In this document: positions 39,399 to 47,506 of the stretch, piece after piece | Layout: the number at the start of each line of letters is the position of its first letter | Numbering within the stretch: the stretch's first letter is position 1 | NCBI GenBank assembly: GCA_000436975.1 | Contig: HG000339.1 | Location: 1 to 64,000, forward strand | Length of the DNA: 64,000 nucleotides | Direction of reading: 5' to 3' | Origin: Clostridium sp. CAG:1000 | GTDB lineage: Bacteria > Bacillota_I > Bacilli_A > RF39 > UBA660 | The notes under the pieces: model-generated | What the model was told of the DNA's origin: nothing | Seen by the model: the letters and a program-made list of their open reading frames with translations, nothing else | Databases searched by the model: none | Position numbers and translations under genes: made by a program

Positions 39399-40466
39399 TT
39401 AACATTGACGTAAATACGCAAGTAAAAATTCTTTTATATCACCATCTAACACTTGGCTAATATTGGATGTTTCATAATTAGTTCTAGTATCCTTAACTAA
39501 TGTATATGGACACATTACATAACTTCTTATTGCACTACCAAAATTAACATCCATTACATTTCCTTTTAAATCCTTGATTTTTTCATTAAATTCTTTTAAT
39601 TTTAATATATATAGTTTATTTTTTAACATTTCCATAGCTCTTTGCTTATTTTGAATTTGACTTCGCTCTAATTGGCACGATGTTACTATTCCAGTAGGTA
39701 TATGAGTTATTCTAACAGCTGAGTCTGTTGTATTAACACCTTGCCCACCACAACCACTAGATCTATATACATCTATTCTTAAATCACTTTCATTTATTTC
39801 TACATCTAAATTTTTATTTATTTGTGGCGTTACTAATACGCTAGCAAATGAAGTGTGTCTTCTAGAATTACTATCAAAAGGACTTATTCTAACAAGACGA
39901 TGTACCCCAGTTTCTCCCTTTAAGTAACCGAAAGGATAATAACCTTTAACAAGTATAGTCACTCCTTTTATACCAACTTCTTCACCATCTTGCCTACTTA
40001 TTTCTTCATAAGTATAACCATTCTTTTCAAAGTATCTTATATACATCCTATATAACATGCTAGCCCAATCATTACTTTCCGTACCACCTGCGCCAGAGTG
40101 TATTTCCATATAGCAATTAGAGGAATCAAACTCACCATTTAATATAGTTGATATTTTAAGATTCTCAATATCACTATTAAGTTTATCAAGCTCACTATCA
40201 ACATAATCAATGTCAATTGATGCCATTTCTATCAAAGTATCAATATTTTCTTTAATACTAGAATATTCATCGATAATTTTTCTAAGTGACTTATATTCAT
40301 TTAATATATCTTTAGTATTTTTAACATTAGTCCAAAAGTCAGGTCTATTTATTATGGCATCAAGCTCCCTAAGTCTATTTTCTTTTTCGAATATGTTAAG
40401 TTTACTCCCAATATCCTCTAACGTGTTTTTATACTCATTTAATTTTTTAATAATATCTTTTTCCAT
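39399..40466 (-). CDS. prfB: Peptide chain release factor 2, no programmed frameshift
   Basis: 355 residues in one continuous frame. The N-terminus aligns with B. subtilis RF2 across the place where that gene has an in-frame UGA and +1 shift, but here the sequence reads straight through (SKLNIFEKENRLREL). The domain 3 motif is GCGGQGVNTTDSAVRI: the catalytic GGQ is intact, but the next residue is Gly where H is usual. It ends peptides at UGA and UAA. There is no ribosome-binding site before the ATG and a TATAAT lies six bases upstream, so translation may be leaderless. Confidence 0.93.
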   Translation of the reverse strand: MEKDIIKKLNEYKNTLEDIGSKLNIFEKENRLRELDAIINRPDFWTNVKNTKDILNEYKSLRKIIDEYSSIKENIDTLIEMASIDIDYVDSELDKLNSDIENLKISTILNGEFDSSNCYMEIHSGAGGTESNDWASMLYRMYIRYFEKNGYTYEEISRQDGEEVGIKGVTILVKGYYPFGYLKGETGVHRLVRISPFDSNSRRHTSFASVLVTPQINKNLDVEINESDLRIDVYRSSGCGGQGVNTTDSAVRITHIPTGIVTSCQLERSQIQNKQRAMEMLKNKLYILKLKEFNEKIKDLKGNVMDVNFGSAIRSYVMCPYTLVKDTRTNYETSNISQVLDGDIKEFLLAYLRQC

Positions 40467-40472
40467 ATGTAA

Positions 40473-40501
40473 ATTATATCAAATAAAAAAGAACTTTTAA
40501 A
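40473..40501 (-). promoter_or_regulatory. Promoter of prfB with start codon near +1
   Basis: On the minus strand TTTAAA (40496-40501) and TATAAT (40473-40478) are 17 bp apart. The prfB ATG at 40466 begins seven bases after the -10 box, at the expected transcription start. Confidence 0.45.
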
Positions 40502-40512
40502 GGTTCTTATCT
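40483..40512 (-). terminator. Terminator of the thioredoxin-like gene
   Basis: On the minus strand AAGAAC and GTTCTT, extended by TTT/AAA with one mismatch, are followed by TTTTTTATTTG. It overlaps both the stop region of the upstream gene and the prfB promoter. Confidence 0.6.
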
Positions 40513-40973
40513 AAATAAATATCTTTGCTATTTTTATGATTATTCTTAATCAACTTAAGTATTTCATCATTATAACTCTCATCATATCCAATATAATATT
40601 TATCCTCAATTATTGTTAAAGGTATTCCACTATCCTTTGAAATATTTAACTTATCTTTAAATTCATTCATTATTTTTTGATTTTCTTCACTATTCCATAC
40701 CTCAAATCCGTATACATGAATCTTATCATAATATTTAGGCGCAATTCTATTTAAAAACTTCCACTCTTCTTCACAATGAGGACATCCTTTTCCCCAAAAT
40801 AAATATATGTTTAATTTATTTTCATCGTAAACCACGTCAGTTAGTTTACTATTCATTGTAATAGTACTCTTAATTTTATTTTCATTCATTTTATTTGATA
40901 TATTTATAAGTACTATAAATAATATAAATATAAAAGTAATAAGACTAATTATTAGTATTTTCTTCTTGTTCAT
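40497..40973 (-). CDS. Membrane-anchored thioredoxin-like protein
   Basis: 158 residues. One N-terminal membrane helix (about 5-25) and a thioredoxin-like fold with a CPHC active site in LFWGKGCPHCEEEWKFLN and a cis-Pro in SGIPLTIIEDKYYIGY. It probably acts outside the membrane in thiol exchange. It overlaps the upstream membrane-protein gene by 29 bp. Confidence 0.75.
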   Translation of the reverse strand: MNKKKILIISLITFIFILFIVLINISNKMNENKIKSTITMNSKLTDVVYDENKLNIYLFWGKGCPHCEEEWKFLNRIAPKYYDKIHVYGFEVWNSEENQKIMNEFKDKLNISKDSGIPLTIIEDKYYIGYDESYNDEILKLIKNNHKNSKDIYLDKNL

Positions 40974-41565
40974 TATTTCCTCCTAACGACATTCCATTTA
41001 ATATATTAGCTAACTCTAAATATTCATCTGATAAACAATACTCTCTTTCACAATTACCATAATTAATTCTATAGCAATTATTAAGCTTAATAACTCTATT
41101 TATTTTATATATTGAGTATTTAGAATTATTCTTGATTTTAGAGAAATCTCCATTGCTTATAAATTCAAGTAAACTCTTTCTCTTAATATATTCATTTATT
41201 TCATAAAACAGTATTAAAAGTCCAATTATAAACCAGCCTATTAACTCAAGATTCAAAAAATATAAAACAACTAAAGAAATACCCTCTATCAAAATTATAT
41301 TCTTAATATTCGGTAAAACAATATACAAATCATTCTCACTATAGACGATTACATCCCTTAGATATTCTTTATTGTTATCTTTATTTTTTATATAAATTTG
41401 ATATGCAAATACACATACTAATATAATACACATTATTTTAAATAACAAACTAAATCCCAAAAACAAACTAAATGCACACATAAATATTATAATGTACGAA
41501 ACCATATCAGCACGACTAATTTCATAATTTTTCTTTTTATAAAACATTTTACTCATACCTATCAC
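40945..41565 (-). CDS. Membrane protein of unknown function
   Basis: About 200 residues with two pairs of membrane helices (about 23-60 and 90-125) and a charged C-terminal part. I do not recognise a family. The listed start is a GTG that lies at the expected transcription start (TATAAT at 41572-41577). ATG codons at 41556 and 41547 are equally possible. It is probably co-transcribed with the thioredoxin-like gene. Rightwards, 41566-41878 holds no gene I can support. Confidence 0.6.
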   Translation of the reverse strand: MIGMSKMFYKKKNYEISRADMVSYIIIFMCAFSLFLGFSLLFKIMCIILVCVFAYQIYIKNKDNNKEYLRDVIVYSENDLYIVLPNIKNIILIEGISLVVLYFLNLELIGWFIIGLLILFYEINEYIKRKSLLEFISNGDFSKIKNNSKYSIYKINRVIKLNNCYRINYGNCEREYCLSDEYLELANILNGMSLGGNNEQEENTNN

Positions 41566-41878
41566 AACATAATTATAACATTATTGGTACTGAAAAAGTC
41601 CATTTTTTATGAACTTTACATTATATATTTTTCATATTTGTTCGGTGTATTATCCTAAATGCATAAGTATCACTATACTTTATCAATTTATTCAAAAGGA
41701 AATTAATATATTTTTTTCATAAATTGCTACCATTTGATTTTAAGTTTTAACTGTTCTATTTCTTATTTTTTTATCATTTCCCATACTAGATTGATTAATT
41801 TGCTAATACTTTTCTGAATTTTTTGACATAGTTTCTTCATTTAGCAGTATCAGTCAAATCATTTATATTACATAAAAA

Positions 41879-42361
41879 CTATATTTTCTTTATCATTGTT
41901 TTCATTCTTTCATGATAATCTTCTTTATTATAAAAATTCTTACCAATATCATTGTAAGCGAATACATCAACTATAACATATTCACAACCAACGGATTTAA
42001 AGTATTCTTCCATTTTATTTATTAGTGCTTGTCCTATGCCTTTACTTCTAATTTTATTTGTAACTATTAATTCTGTAATTTCTCCTCTTTTAGGGCATTT
42101 GTAATCTAGGTAATCATGTTCATCATAAGGAAATATACAGCCCATAATCAAGCCTATTGCTTTGCCATCTTCTACCGCTAAATAACATTTGCCATTGTTT
42201 TGGCTAACTTCTTCTAAATCTATAGTTGCCATTTTCTCTCGATATTCAGGATGAACTTGATCCAAATGATCTTTATCAATTGACACAATGTATTCTTCAA
42301 GTTCTACTAACAAGTCTTTAACATCTTCTAGATATTTATCTTCATATTCTATTACTTGCAT
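41879..42361 (-). CDS. GNAT family N-acetyltransferase
   Basis: 160 residues. It has the acetyl-CoA site in IRSKGIGQALINKMEEYFKS and the RimI-like end VDVFAYNDIGKNFYNKEDYHER. The acceptor is unknown. It stands alone at the border between the core and accessory parts of the window, with no gene for 310 bp on its left and 540 bp on its right. Confidence 0.85.
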   Translation of the reverse strand: MQVIEYEDKYLEDVKDLLVELEEYIVSIDKDHLDQVHPEYREKMATIDLEEVSQNNGKCYLAVEDGKAIGLIMGCIFPYDEHDYLDYKCPKRGEITELIVTNKIRSKGIGQALINKMEEYFKSVGCEYVIVDVFAYNDIGKNFYNKEDYHERMKTMIKKI

Positions 42362-42597
42362 TTTTTAATCACCTCATATACTTCAAATATAATTTTTAAG
42401 CTATTTTATTAAAATAATTCACATAACTTTCTTTCCGGTCGTTTAACGGTCTATTCTCACCCTTTAATTTTGCTACATCTAATATAACATTTTAAAATTC
42501 AGCTATAATTATCTTGTTTGTTTTTATAAAACATGCATTTTTTGAATTGGCCAATAATAACATATCCCCAGTTTCAATTGATAAAAGGTTTGCAGGT

Positions 42598-42705
42598 TTA
42601 TTTACCACAACAGTTTTTGTACTTTTTGCCACTTCCACAAGCTCCCTTTTTGAGCATATTATCACTATATTTGGTACATATAGTATTATGGCTTTTAGCC
42701 TTATT
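42598..42705 (-). pseudogene. Remnant of a SEC-C zinc-motif protein
   Basis: The minus strand encodes MLKKGACGSGKKYKNCCGK and a stop, an intact SEC-C tail (CxCGSGxKYKxCC type, with the first Cys position changed to A). Upstream the frame is closed by a stop at 42706-42708, and no start with a ribosome-binding site remains. It looks like the 3' end of a decayed gene. The rest of 42362-42905 holds nothing I can name except the terminator at its end. Confidence 0.5.
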
Positions 42706-42861
42706 TTATGGGCATTTAGTACATATTATTATCAGTATTATTTGTATTATAAATATTACTAATAATTTGTTCAATGTGGACAAAATGTGGACAAAGTCAT
42801 CATACATTTTATCTTTTGTTTCCAAGGAAATTATATCATATATTGATTACTTAATCAACGT

Positions 42862-42900
42862 GGACAAAAAAGCACTTTTAGTTTTTTCTAAAAATGCTTT
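42862..42900 (-). terminator. Terminator of the BcgI-like operon
   Basis: On the minus strand AAAGCATTTTTAG and CTAAAAGTGCTTT form a 13-bp stem with one G-U pair, followed by TTTTTTG. It lies directly after the specificity-subunit gene. Confidence 0.8.
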
Positions 42901-42905
42901 ATTTT

Positions 42906-43964
42906 TTATATTAATCCTGTTTGTACTAAATTAACTTTATTAGTTTCTTCGTTAAATATTTGTGTCATATATTTCTTCATGTATTCCCAATCTGGTGTTT
43001 CATCTTCTTTTACTGGTAGGTAAAAAGAAAAGTCTGTTTTTATATGTCTATTTAATTCATCAATAAAAGCTTTATAGTAAGTTCTACTTTCTTTAAAAAT
43101 CATGGTTGCTATAAATTGTTTAACCTCAAAAGGCATATCCCATTTTGGAATTAGAACAATAACATTTTGACTAGTATAGTATTCTTTTGGTTGTACAAAA
43201 CATGAACCTAAATATTCTCCTCCTAGAGAAACTGTTAAAGTTCCTGCTGGATATGGTTTTAAATTTTCTATACGATCAACACATGTTGTTATTCCATTAT
43301 TTGCATTTGCTCTTCCAACAAAATTTATTGTTGGGTCTATATCAACCATCTTTGCTTTATCTAATTTTGTTCCCATATCTATATCAAACATATTTTTATC
43401 ATATAAATGAAATCTTTTCCATTTTATTACATTCAAAGGATTGTTATTCGTATTGGATTTTGAAAGATTAATAATATCATTTTTAGTTTCTAAAATCACA
43501 TTTTTCATATATGATTCCATATATTCCCAATCCGGTTCTTCATTTGAATTTACAGGTAAAGGTATTTGTTCTGATAAAATTTTATCTTTAGTTACAGCAT
43601 CATTCCAAGAATACTTTTGTCCAAAATATGTTTTTATTAATGAAACTAAATATAAATAACATTCTTCACTTATATCATAATCTTTAACTCTTATTACAAA
43701 ATTATGACTATCATTTGAAACAAAATCATCTTTTTGATAAGTTATAGTAAAAGTTTTCCCTCCTACTAAAATACAATGTCCTTTTATTATTTCATATTTT
43801 GAAGCATCTATATAAGCATAAACGCCATTATTATATGCACTAGCTGTTACATAAGGAGTTTCCCCACTGCCATCTTCTATATCTCTTGCTAATATATTTC
43901 CAGTATTTTTGCACGTAAATAATTTGTTACAATCAAAATTTTTCCAATTTGATATATCAATCAT
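42906..43964 (-). CDS. Specificity subunit of a BcgI-like (type IIB) restriction system
   Basis: 352 residues from the ATG at 43962-43964 (MIDISNWKNF), which has GGTGAT before it; an ATG four codons upstream is weaker. The protein is two target-recognition halves (about 1-165 and 170-345). Each ends with the same phrase, LPVNSNEEPDWEYM and LPVKEDETPDWEYM, followed by a helix that acts as spacer. This two-fold layout and the size match the B subunit of BcgI. It overlaps the upstream RM gene by 8 bp. Confidence 0.8.
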   Translation of the reverse strand: MIDISNWKNFDCNKLFTCKNTGNILARDIEDGSGETPYVTASAYNNGVYAYIDASKYEIIKGHCILVGGKTFTITYQKDDFVSNDSHNFVIRVKDYDISEECYLYLVSLIKTYFGQKYSWNDAVTKDKILSEQIPLPVNSNEEPDWEYMESYMKNVILETKNDIINLSKSNTNNNPLNVIKWKRFHLYDKNMFDIDMGTKLDKAKMVDIDPTINFVGRANANNGITTCVDRIENLKPYPAGTLTVSLGGEYLGSCFVQPKEYYTSQNVIVLIPKWDMPFEVKQFIATMIFKESRTYYKAFIDELNRHIKTDFSFYLPVKEDETPDWEYMKKYMTQIFNEETNKVNLVQTGLI

Positions 43965-45762
43965 TACTATCACCATCTTTACTTAAACAGATATTTATTT
44001 TATCTTTATTTTCAGTGATATTACTTGCATATAATGTAGCATTTAATAATTTATCTGAAAATTCTTTACTATCAATTCCTTTTTCAAAAAGTATGTAATC
44101 CATTGCGGTTTTTCTAAAATCAGACTCATATATTTCAAATGGCTTTTGAGGTACTTGATAACTTAAACAATCAGCAGGCGAAATCCATTGAATTGTTTTA
44201 TCGCCAGATTGTTTATTAATAACATCTACCCAGTAATCTTCATAACCTTGCCATTTGTTCTTAACATCATGTCTACCTTGATTTTTTACTGTGATTAATC
44301 CATCTTCTTCAATATAGCATGCAAAGATTTGCTTATCATTTTGAGGAATACCTGCTTCAAATATAAATACTGAAGTAGTCACTCCCTCCGAGAATGTTTT
44401 ATCTGGTAATTTTACTATCTTTTTTAATGTATGCTTTTGTAGAATTCTTTTGATAATAGTATTGCTAACTTTTTCTAACTTTTTTTCCGGAAGTATGAAT
44501 GCACATAATGTTCCACGTTGTACATTATCAAGTACATTTTTTACTATTTGAATACAACCATACTTATTCTCAAATGGTGGATTCATTAATACCTTTGTTA
44601 TTGGTTTTGACTTTATCCATTCACATGCTTCTTCTGTTCTAGAATCTAGTTGTGTAAGGTTTGTTTTTCCATCTTTATGAATTAGCATATTAGCACATGC
44701 AAGAGCATATATTTCTCTATCAAATTCAATACCATATAATTGTCTTGATTTAATATTTTTAGCAGTTAATGTGTTAATGCCACCAGCTTCACTTATCATA
44801 TTACACATAGCTTTAACCAAGAAAGCACCTGATCCACAAGCTGCATCTAATATCACATCGTCTTTGTTAACTCCAATTAATCTATACATTAATGATGTTA
44901 CATGATCTGGAGTAAAAACTTGTCCACTTTCAGATTTTTTCTTATATCTATTAAATTCATTAAAGAAGATACCCATAACATCTTCACCATTCCAATAATC
45001 ACTATTTATAGAATCACTTATTTCTGTAACCCATTCAATGAAATTTGAAATAGCTTCTTGATTACTAGTCGTATTCATCTTTATATCAGAAAAAACTTCT
45101 AATAGAATGTCAATTTTCGGATTAACATTATCCTCATTTTTTAATTCAGTTTTTAAAGTTGATTTAATACATGCTGAGAATGTTTCATAATCCATTTTTT
45201 TATTTAATGGAGCATCGTATCTTTTTGCTACTAAAGCACATGCTGTAAAAATCATTCTATGATATAAATTTTTAATACCAAATTCGGTATGCAAGCAATT
45301 ATTTATCTTAGCAGTTAAAGAGTAGATTTTATCTTTATCTATTTTGTTTTTATTTAATAATCCAATATAGTATTCTTTATTTTGCAATTCATTAGTTGTT
45401 TCAATCTCATTATTATTTCTATAAACTTTAATATCAAAACCATTATAAAGAATACCAATTACATTTTTATATTTTGTTAATGCTATAGTACAATTCTTTT
45501 TAATTTCTTCAATTTGTTTATCTTTTAATTCAACTAAAGAAGATTTTGCTTCTAATATTATTGCAGGATCATTCGTATTATCTGGAAGATACCAACCGTC
45601 CGGTTTGTCATTAACTCCTTTAAATCCTAATTGATTAAAAGTTGTTAATTGTCCAACACCTGCTTTTACGTTTTTAATTTCTTCTTTAAAGCCTAGTATA
45701 TAACCAGCCATTTCCCTAATTTCATCTTCTGTATAATTTTGATTATTTAATATACCTGCCAT
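43957..45762 (-). CDS. Fused restriction-methylation subunit of a BcgI-like system
   Basis: 601 residues. The N-terminal part (1-130) carries a PD-(D/E)xK nuclease pattern, PDGWYLP with D55 and, 15 residues on, LEAKSS with E71 and K73. The centre and C-terminus form an N6-adenine methyltransferase with FTPDHVTSLMYRLIG, motif I DAACGSGAFLVKA and motif IV MNPPFENK. One polypeptide therefore has both cutting and methylating modules, as in BcgI A (about 640 residues), with a separate specificity subunit downstream. It follows the small HTH gene by one base. Confidence 0.82.
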   Translation of the reverse strand: MAGILNNQNYTEDEIREMAGYILGFKEEIKNVKAGVGQLTTFNQLGFKGVNDKPDGWYLPDNTNDPAIILEAKSSLVELKDKQIEEIKKNCTIALTKYKNVIGILYNGFDIKVYRNNNEIETTNELQNKEYYIGLLNKNKIDKDKIYSLTAKINNCLHTEFGIKNLYHRMIFTACALVAKRYDAPLNKKMDYETFSACIKSTLKTELKNEDNVNPKIDILLEVFSDIKMNTTSNQEAISNFIEWVTEISDSINSDYWNGEDVMGIFFNEFNRYKKKSESGQVFTPDHVTSLMYRLIGVNKDDVILDAACGSGAFLVKAMCNMISEAGGINTLTAKNIKSRQLYGIEFDREIYALACANMLIHKDGKTNLTQLDSRTEEACEWIKSKPITKVLMNPPFENKYGCIQIVKNVLDNVQRGTLCAFILPEKKLEKVSNTIIKRILQKHTLKKIVKLPDKTFSEGVTTSVFIFEAGIPQNDKQIFACYIEEDGLITVKNQGRHDVKNKWQGYEDYWVDVINKQSGDKTIQWISPADCLSYQVPQKPFEIYESDFRKTAMDYILFEKGIDSKEFSDKLLNATLYASNITENKDKINICLSKDGDSND

Positions 45763-45763
45763 A

Positions 45764-45985
45764 TTATTTCACACCTTCCTTTATTGTCTTAAATTCAACT
45801 AAATTACTGATATCGCAATCAAGAACCTCAGCAATTTTCTTTAACGAATTTAAACTGATTTCTTCATCTTTAGCAATTTTTGATATTGTAGTTGAAGATA
45901 ACTTTGTTAATTTTTTTAATCTTGTTTTTGTCATTTTATGCTTCTTTAATTCACACTCTAATGGTAAATAAGATATCTCTTTCAT
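45764..45985 (-). CDS. Small XRE-type HTH protein, likely R-M controller
   Basis: 73 residues, almost only a helix-turn-helix: KMTKTRLKKLTKLSSTTISKIAKDEEISLNSLKKIAEVLDCDISNLVEF. Its size and its position one base before the restriction-methylation gene fit a controller (C) protein that times expression of the system. AAGGTGTGATG lies upstream and TATAAT is about 25 bases before the start. Confidence 0.75.
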   Translation of the reverse strand: MKEISYLPLECELKKHKMTKTRLKKLTKLSSTTISKIAKDEEISLNSLKKIAEVLDCDISNLVEFKTIKEGVK

Positions 45986-46087
45986 ACTATCATCACACCT
46001 TATAAATATTATAACATATTTATCTTTATAATGATAGAGATTTTGTGTATTTTTGCAAAATATAAGTTTATAAATATAAATATATGT

Positions 46088-46121
46088 TTTACAATTGTAA
46101 ACATTAAAATACGTGGCACGT
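46088..46121. promoter_or_regulatory. Two perfect palindromes upstream of the controller gene
   Basis: 46088-46101 is a perfect 14-base palindrome (TTTACAATTGTAAA) and 46111-46121 reads ACGTG, G, CACGT. They lie about 100 bp before the controller gene in a 336-bp gap that otherwise holds only the mob-side terminator and oriT. They are candidate operator sites; function is inferred from symmetry alone. Confidence 0.3.
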
Positions 46122-46183
46122 TTTGTTACGAAGTAATGAAACTTGCGATAGTATTTTTCTTTTTTATGAATCTCAATGATGGA

Positions 46184-46232
46184 ATAAAAAAGGCACCTTT
46201 ACTACTTACGTTAGTTTGTAGTATTGGTGCTT
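46184..46232 (-). terminator. Terminator of the mobilizable-element operon
   Basis: On the minus strand GCACC and TACTAC pair with GTAGTA and GGTGC, separated by a 2x2 internal loop, then CTTTTTTATT. It lies beyond oriT, so transcription from the relaxase gene passes through oriT before ending. Confidence 0.75.
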
Positions 46233-46258
46233 AATGGGATTCCAAAGGGTTTATCCTT

Positions 46259-46320
46259 GGCACACATTGTTATTGGCTCTGCCAATATCATAGTGTGTTA
46301 CTATCTTGTCAGAAAGATAG
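46259..46320 (+). other. oriT: oriT of a MobV-type mobilizable element
   Basis: The plus strand shows GCACACA (46260-46266), an inner hairpin TATTGGC/GCCAATA (46271-46287), then TAGTGTGTTA (46291-46300) and a further hairpin CTATCTT/AAGATAG. TAGTGTG/TTA is the nick sequence of the pMV158 MobM family, with the nick expected between 46297 and 46298. GCACAC...GTGTG pairing around the nick is also typical. It sits at the 3' end of the relaxase gene, whereas in pMV158 it lies upstream of mobM. Confidence 0.8.
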
Positions 46321-46321
46321 T

Positions 46322-47506
46322 CTAAAGAACAAGACTGTCGTCTTTTTCCTTATTCTTCTTTTTACCACTAATAAACTCTTCAAATTCATCATTAAATTCA
46401 TCTTCTTTATGTCTAGGTATTAATCCATCAGCTACTAAATGATATACAAAATTAGCCATTTTATTGATAACATTTTTTAATGTATCAATTGTATTAGATA
46501 AAGTAAATGCTTTATATCTTAAATTAGTATTTTCATATTTTAAATTTCTATTTTCATCTTCTAGTTTCATATTTTGTTGATGTATTTTTGAATAATCATT
46601 TGTTACCTCTTTAAGGTTTTTATAAGCATTATTTAGTTTAGGTTTTAAATCTTTAACTTTCTTTGCTTCTTCTACTACTTTATTCATACTATCAAAAGTT
46701 TCTTTCTTAACTTTAACAGATTCTTTATCAAACATAATTGTTTTATTTGATTTCATTTTTTCTTCTAATTCATTAATTGATTTTGATAACTTATCATCTT
46801 TTAGATCTAGTTCATTAGTTAATGATTTAGTTAGTTTCTTAAACTCTTTAATATTAATATGCTCTCTATCGCTATGTTTAGTTCCTCTTTCTAAAGCAAA
46901 ACCACACATATTTAGATATTCACAATATTCATCTTGTAACTCACTCAAGTGTTCTTTATCATGTATAAATTGCTTTTTAGATATTGTATACCTTTCTGTA
47001 TTAGTTCTTTTATCTAGCTTCTTAACTAGTGGGACTACAACACAATGAATATGAGGTGTTTTTTCATCCATATGTAATGTTGCATGTAATATTTGATTAT
47101 CTTCATATCCTAACCCAAAATGTACAAATTCCATACATCTATAAGCCCAATTTTTAATTGCTTCTTTACTCATATCATTAAAGAATGTGTGTGTTGCAGT
47201 GAAAACTAATTCATCTGCAACAACACTTTTTGATTTATCTACCATTTGTCTAAAAGTTCTTTTTCTATCTTCTCTTTCATTTTTCATTCTTTCTTCATGT
47301 TCTTTTTTATAGTCTTTAGTTATTTCATAAAAGCCTTTAACATATTTCATATTAAGTGGAAAAAGTTCTACATTATCTTTTGTTTTAGATAAGTCTATAT
47401 CAGGATTAGATTGATATGCTTTTTTCTCTCTTTTGTTATGTGATCCAATTTGTGCTAAATCATTTAAAGTATAAATTGGTTCACTTCTAAATATTGCATA
47501 ATTCAT
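46322..47506 (-). CDS. mobV: MobV-family relaxase (Mob/Pre)
   Basis: 394 residues. The N-terminal catalytic part (1-200) starts with motif I YAIFRSEPIYTLNDLAQIGSHNKREK and has the metal-binding motif HMDEKTPHIHCVVVPL. The C-terminal part (about 215-380) is coiled coil. MobV relaxases nick oriT and pilot the strand during mobilisation by another element's conjugation machinery. It overlaps the integrase gene by 4 bp, and oriT follows its stop. Confidence 0.93.
   Translation of the reverse strand: MNYAIFRSEPIYTLNDLAQIGSHNKREKKAYQSNPDIDLSKTKDNVELFPLNMKYVKGFYEITKDYKKEHEERMKNEREDRKRTFRQMVDKSKSVVADELVFTATHTFFNDMSKEAIKNWAYRCMEFVHFGLGYEDNQILHATLHMDEKTPHIHCVVVPLVKKLDKRTNTERYTISKKQFIHDKEHLSELQDEYCEYLNMCGFALERGTKHSDREHINIKEFKKLTKSLTNELDLKDDKLSKSINELEEKMKSNKTIMFDKESVKVKKETFDSMNKVVEEAKKVKDLKPKLNNAYKNLKEVTNDYSKIHQQNMKLEDENRNLKYENTNLRYKAFTLSNTIDTLKNVINKMANFVYHLVADGLIPRHKEDEFNDEFEEFISGKKKNKEKDDSLVL

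Noticed and set aside
41566..41878. A gene in the 313-bp gap left of the GNAT gene
   Set aside because: Short minus-strand frames are broken by stops and match nothing I recognise.
42514..42934. Plus-strand hydrophobic reading frames
   Set aside because: They are the complement of the SEC-C remnant and terminator region and have no ribosome-binding site or homology.
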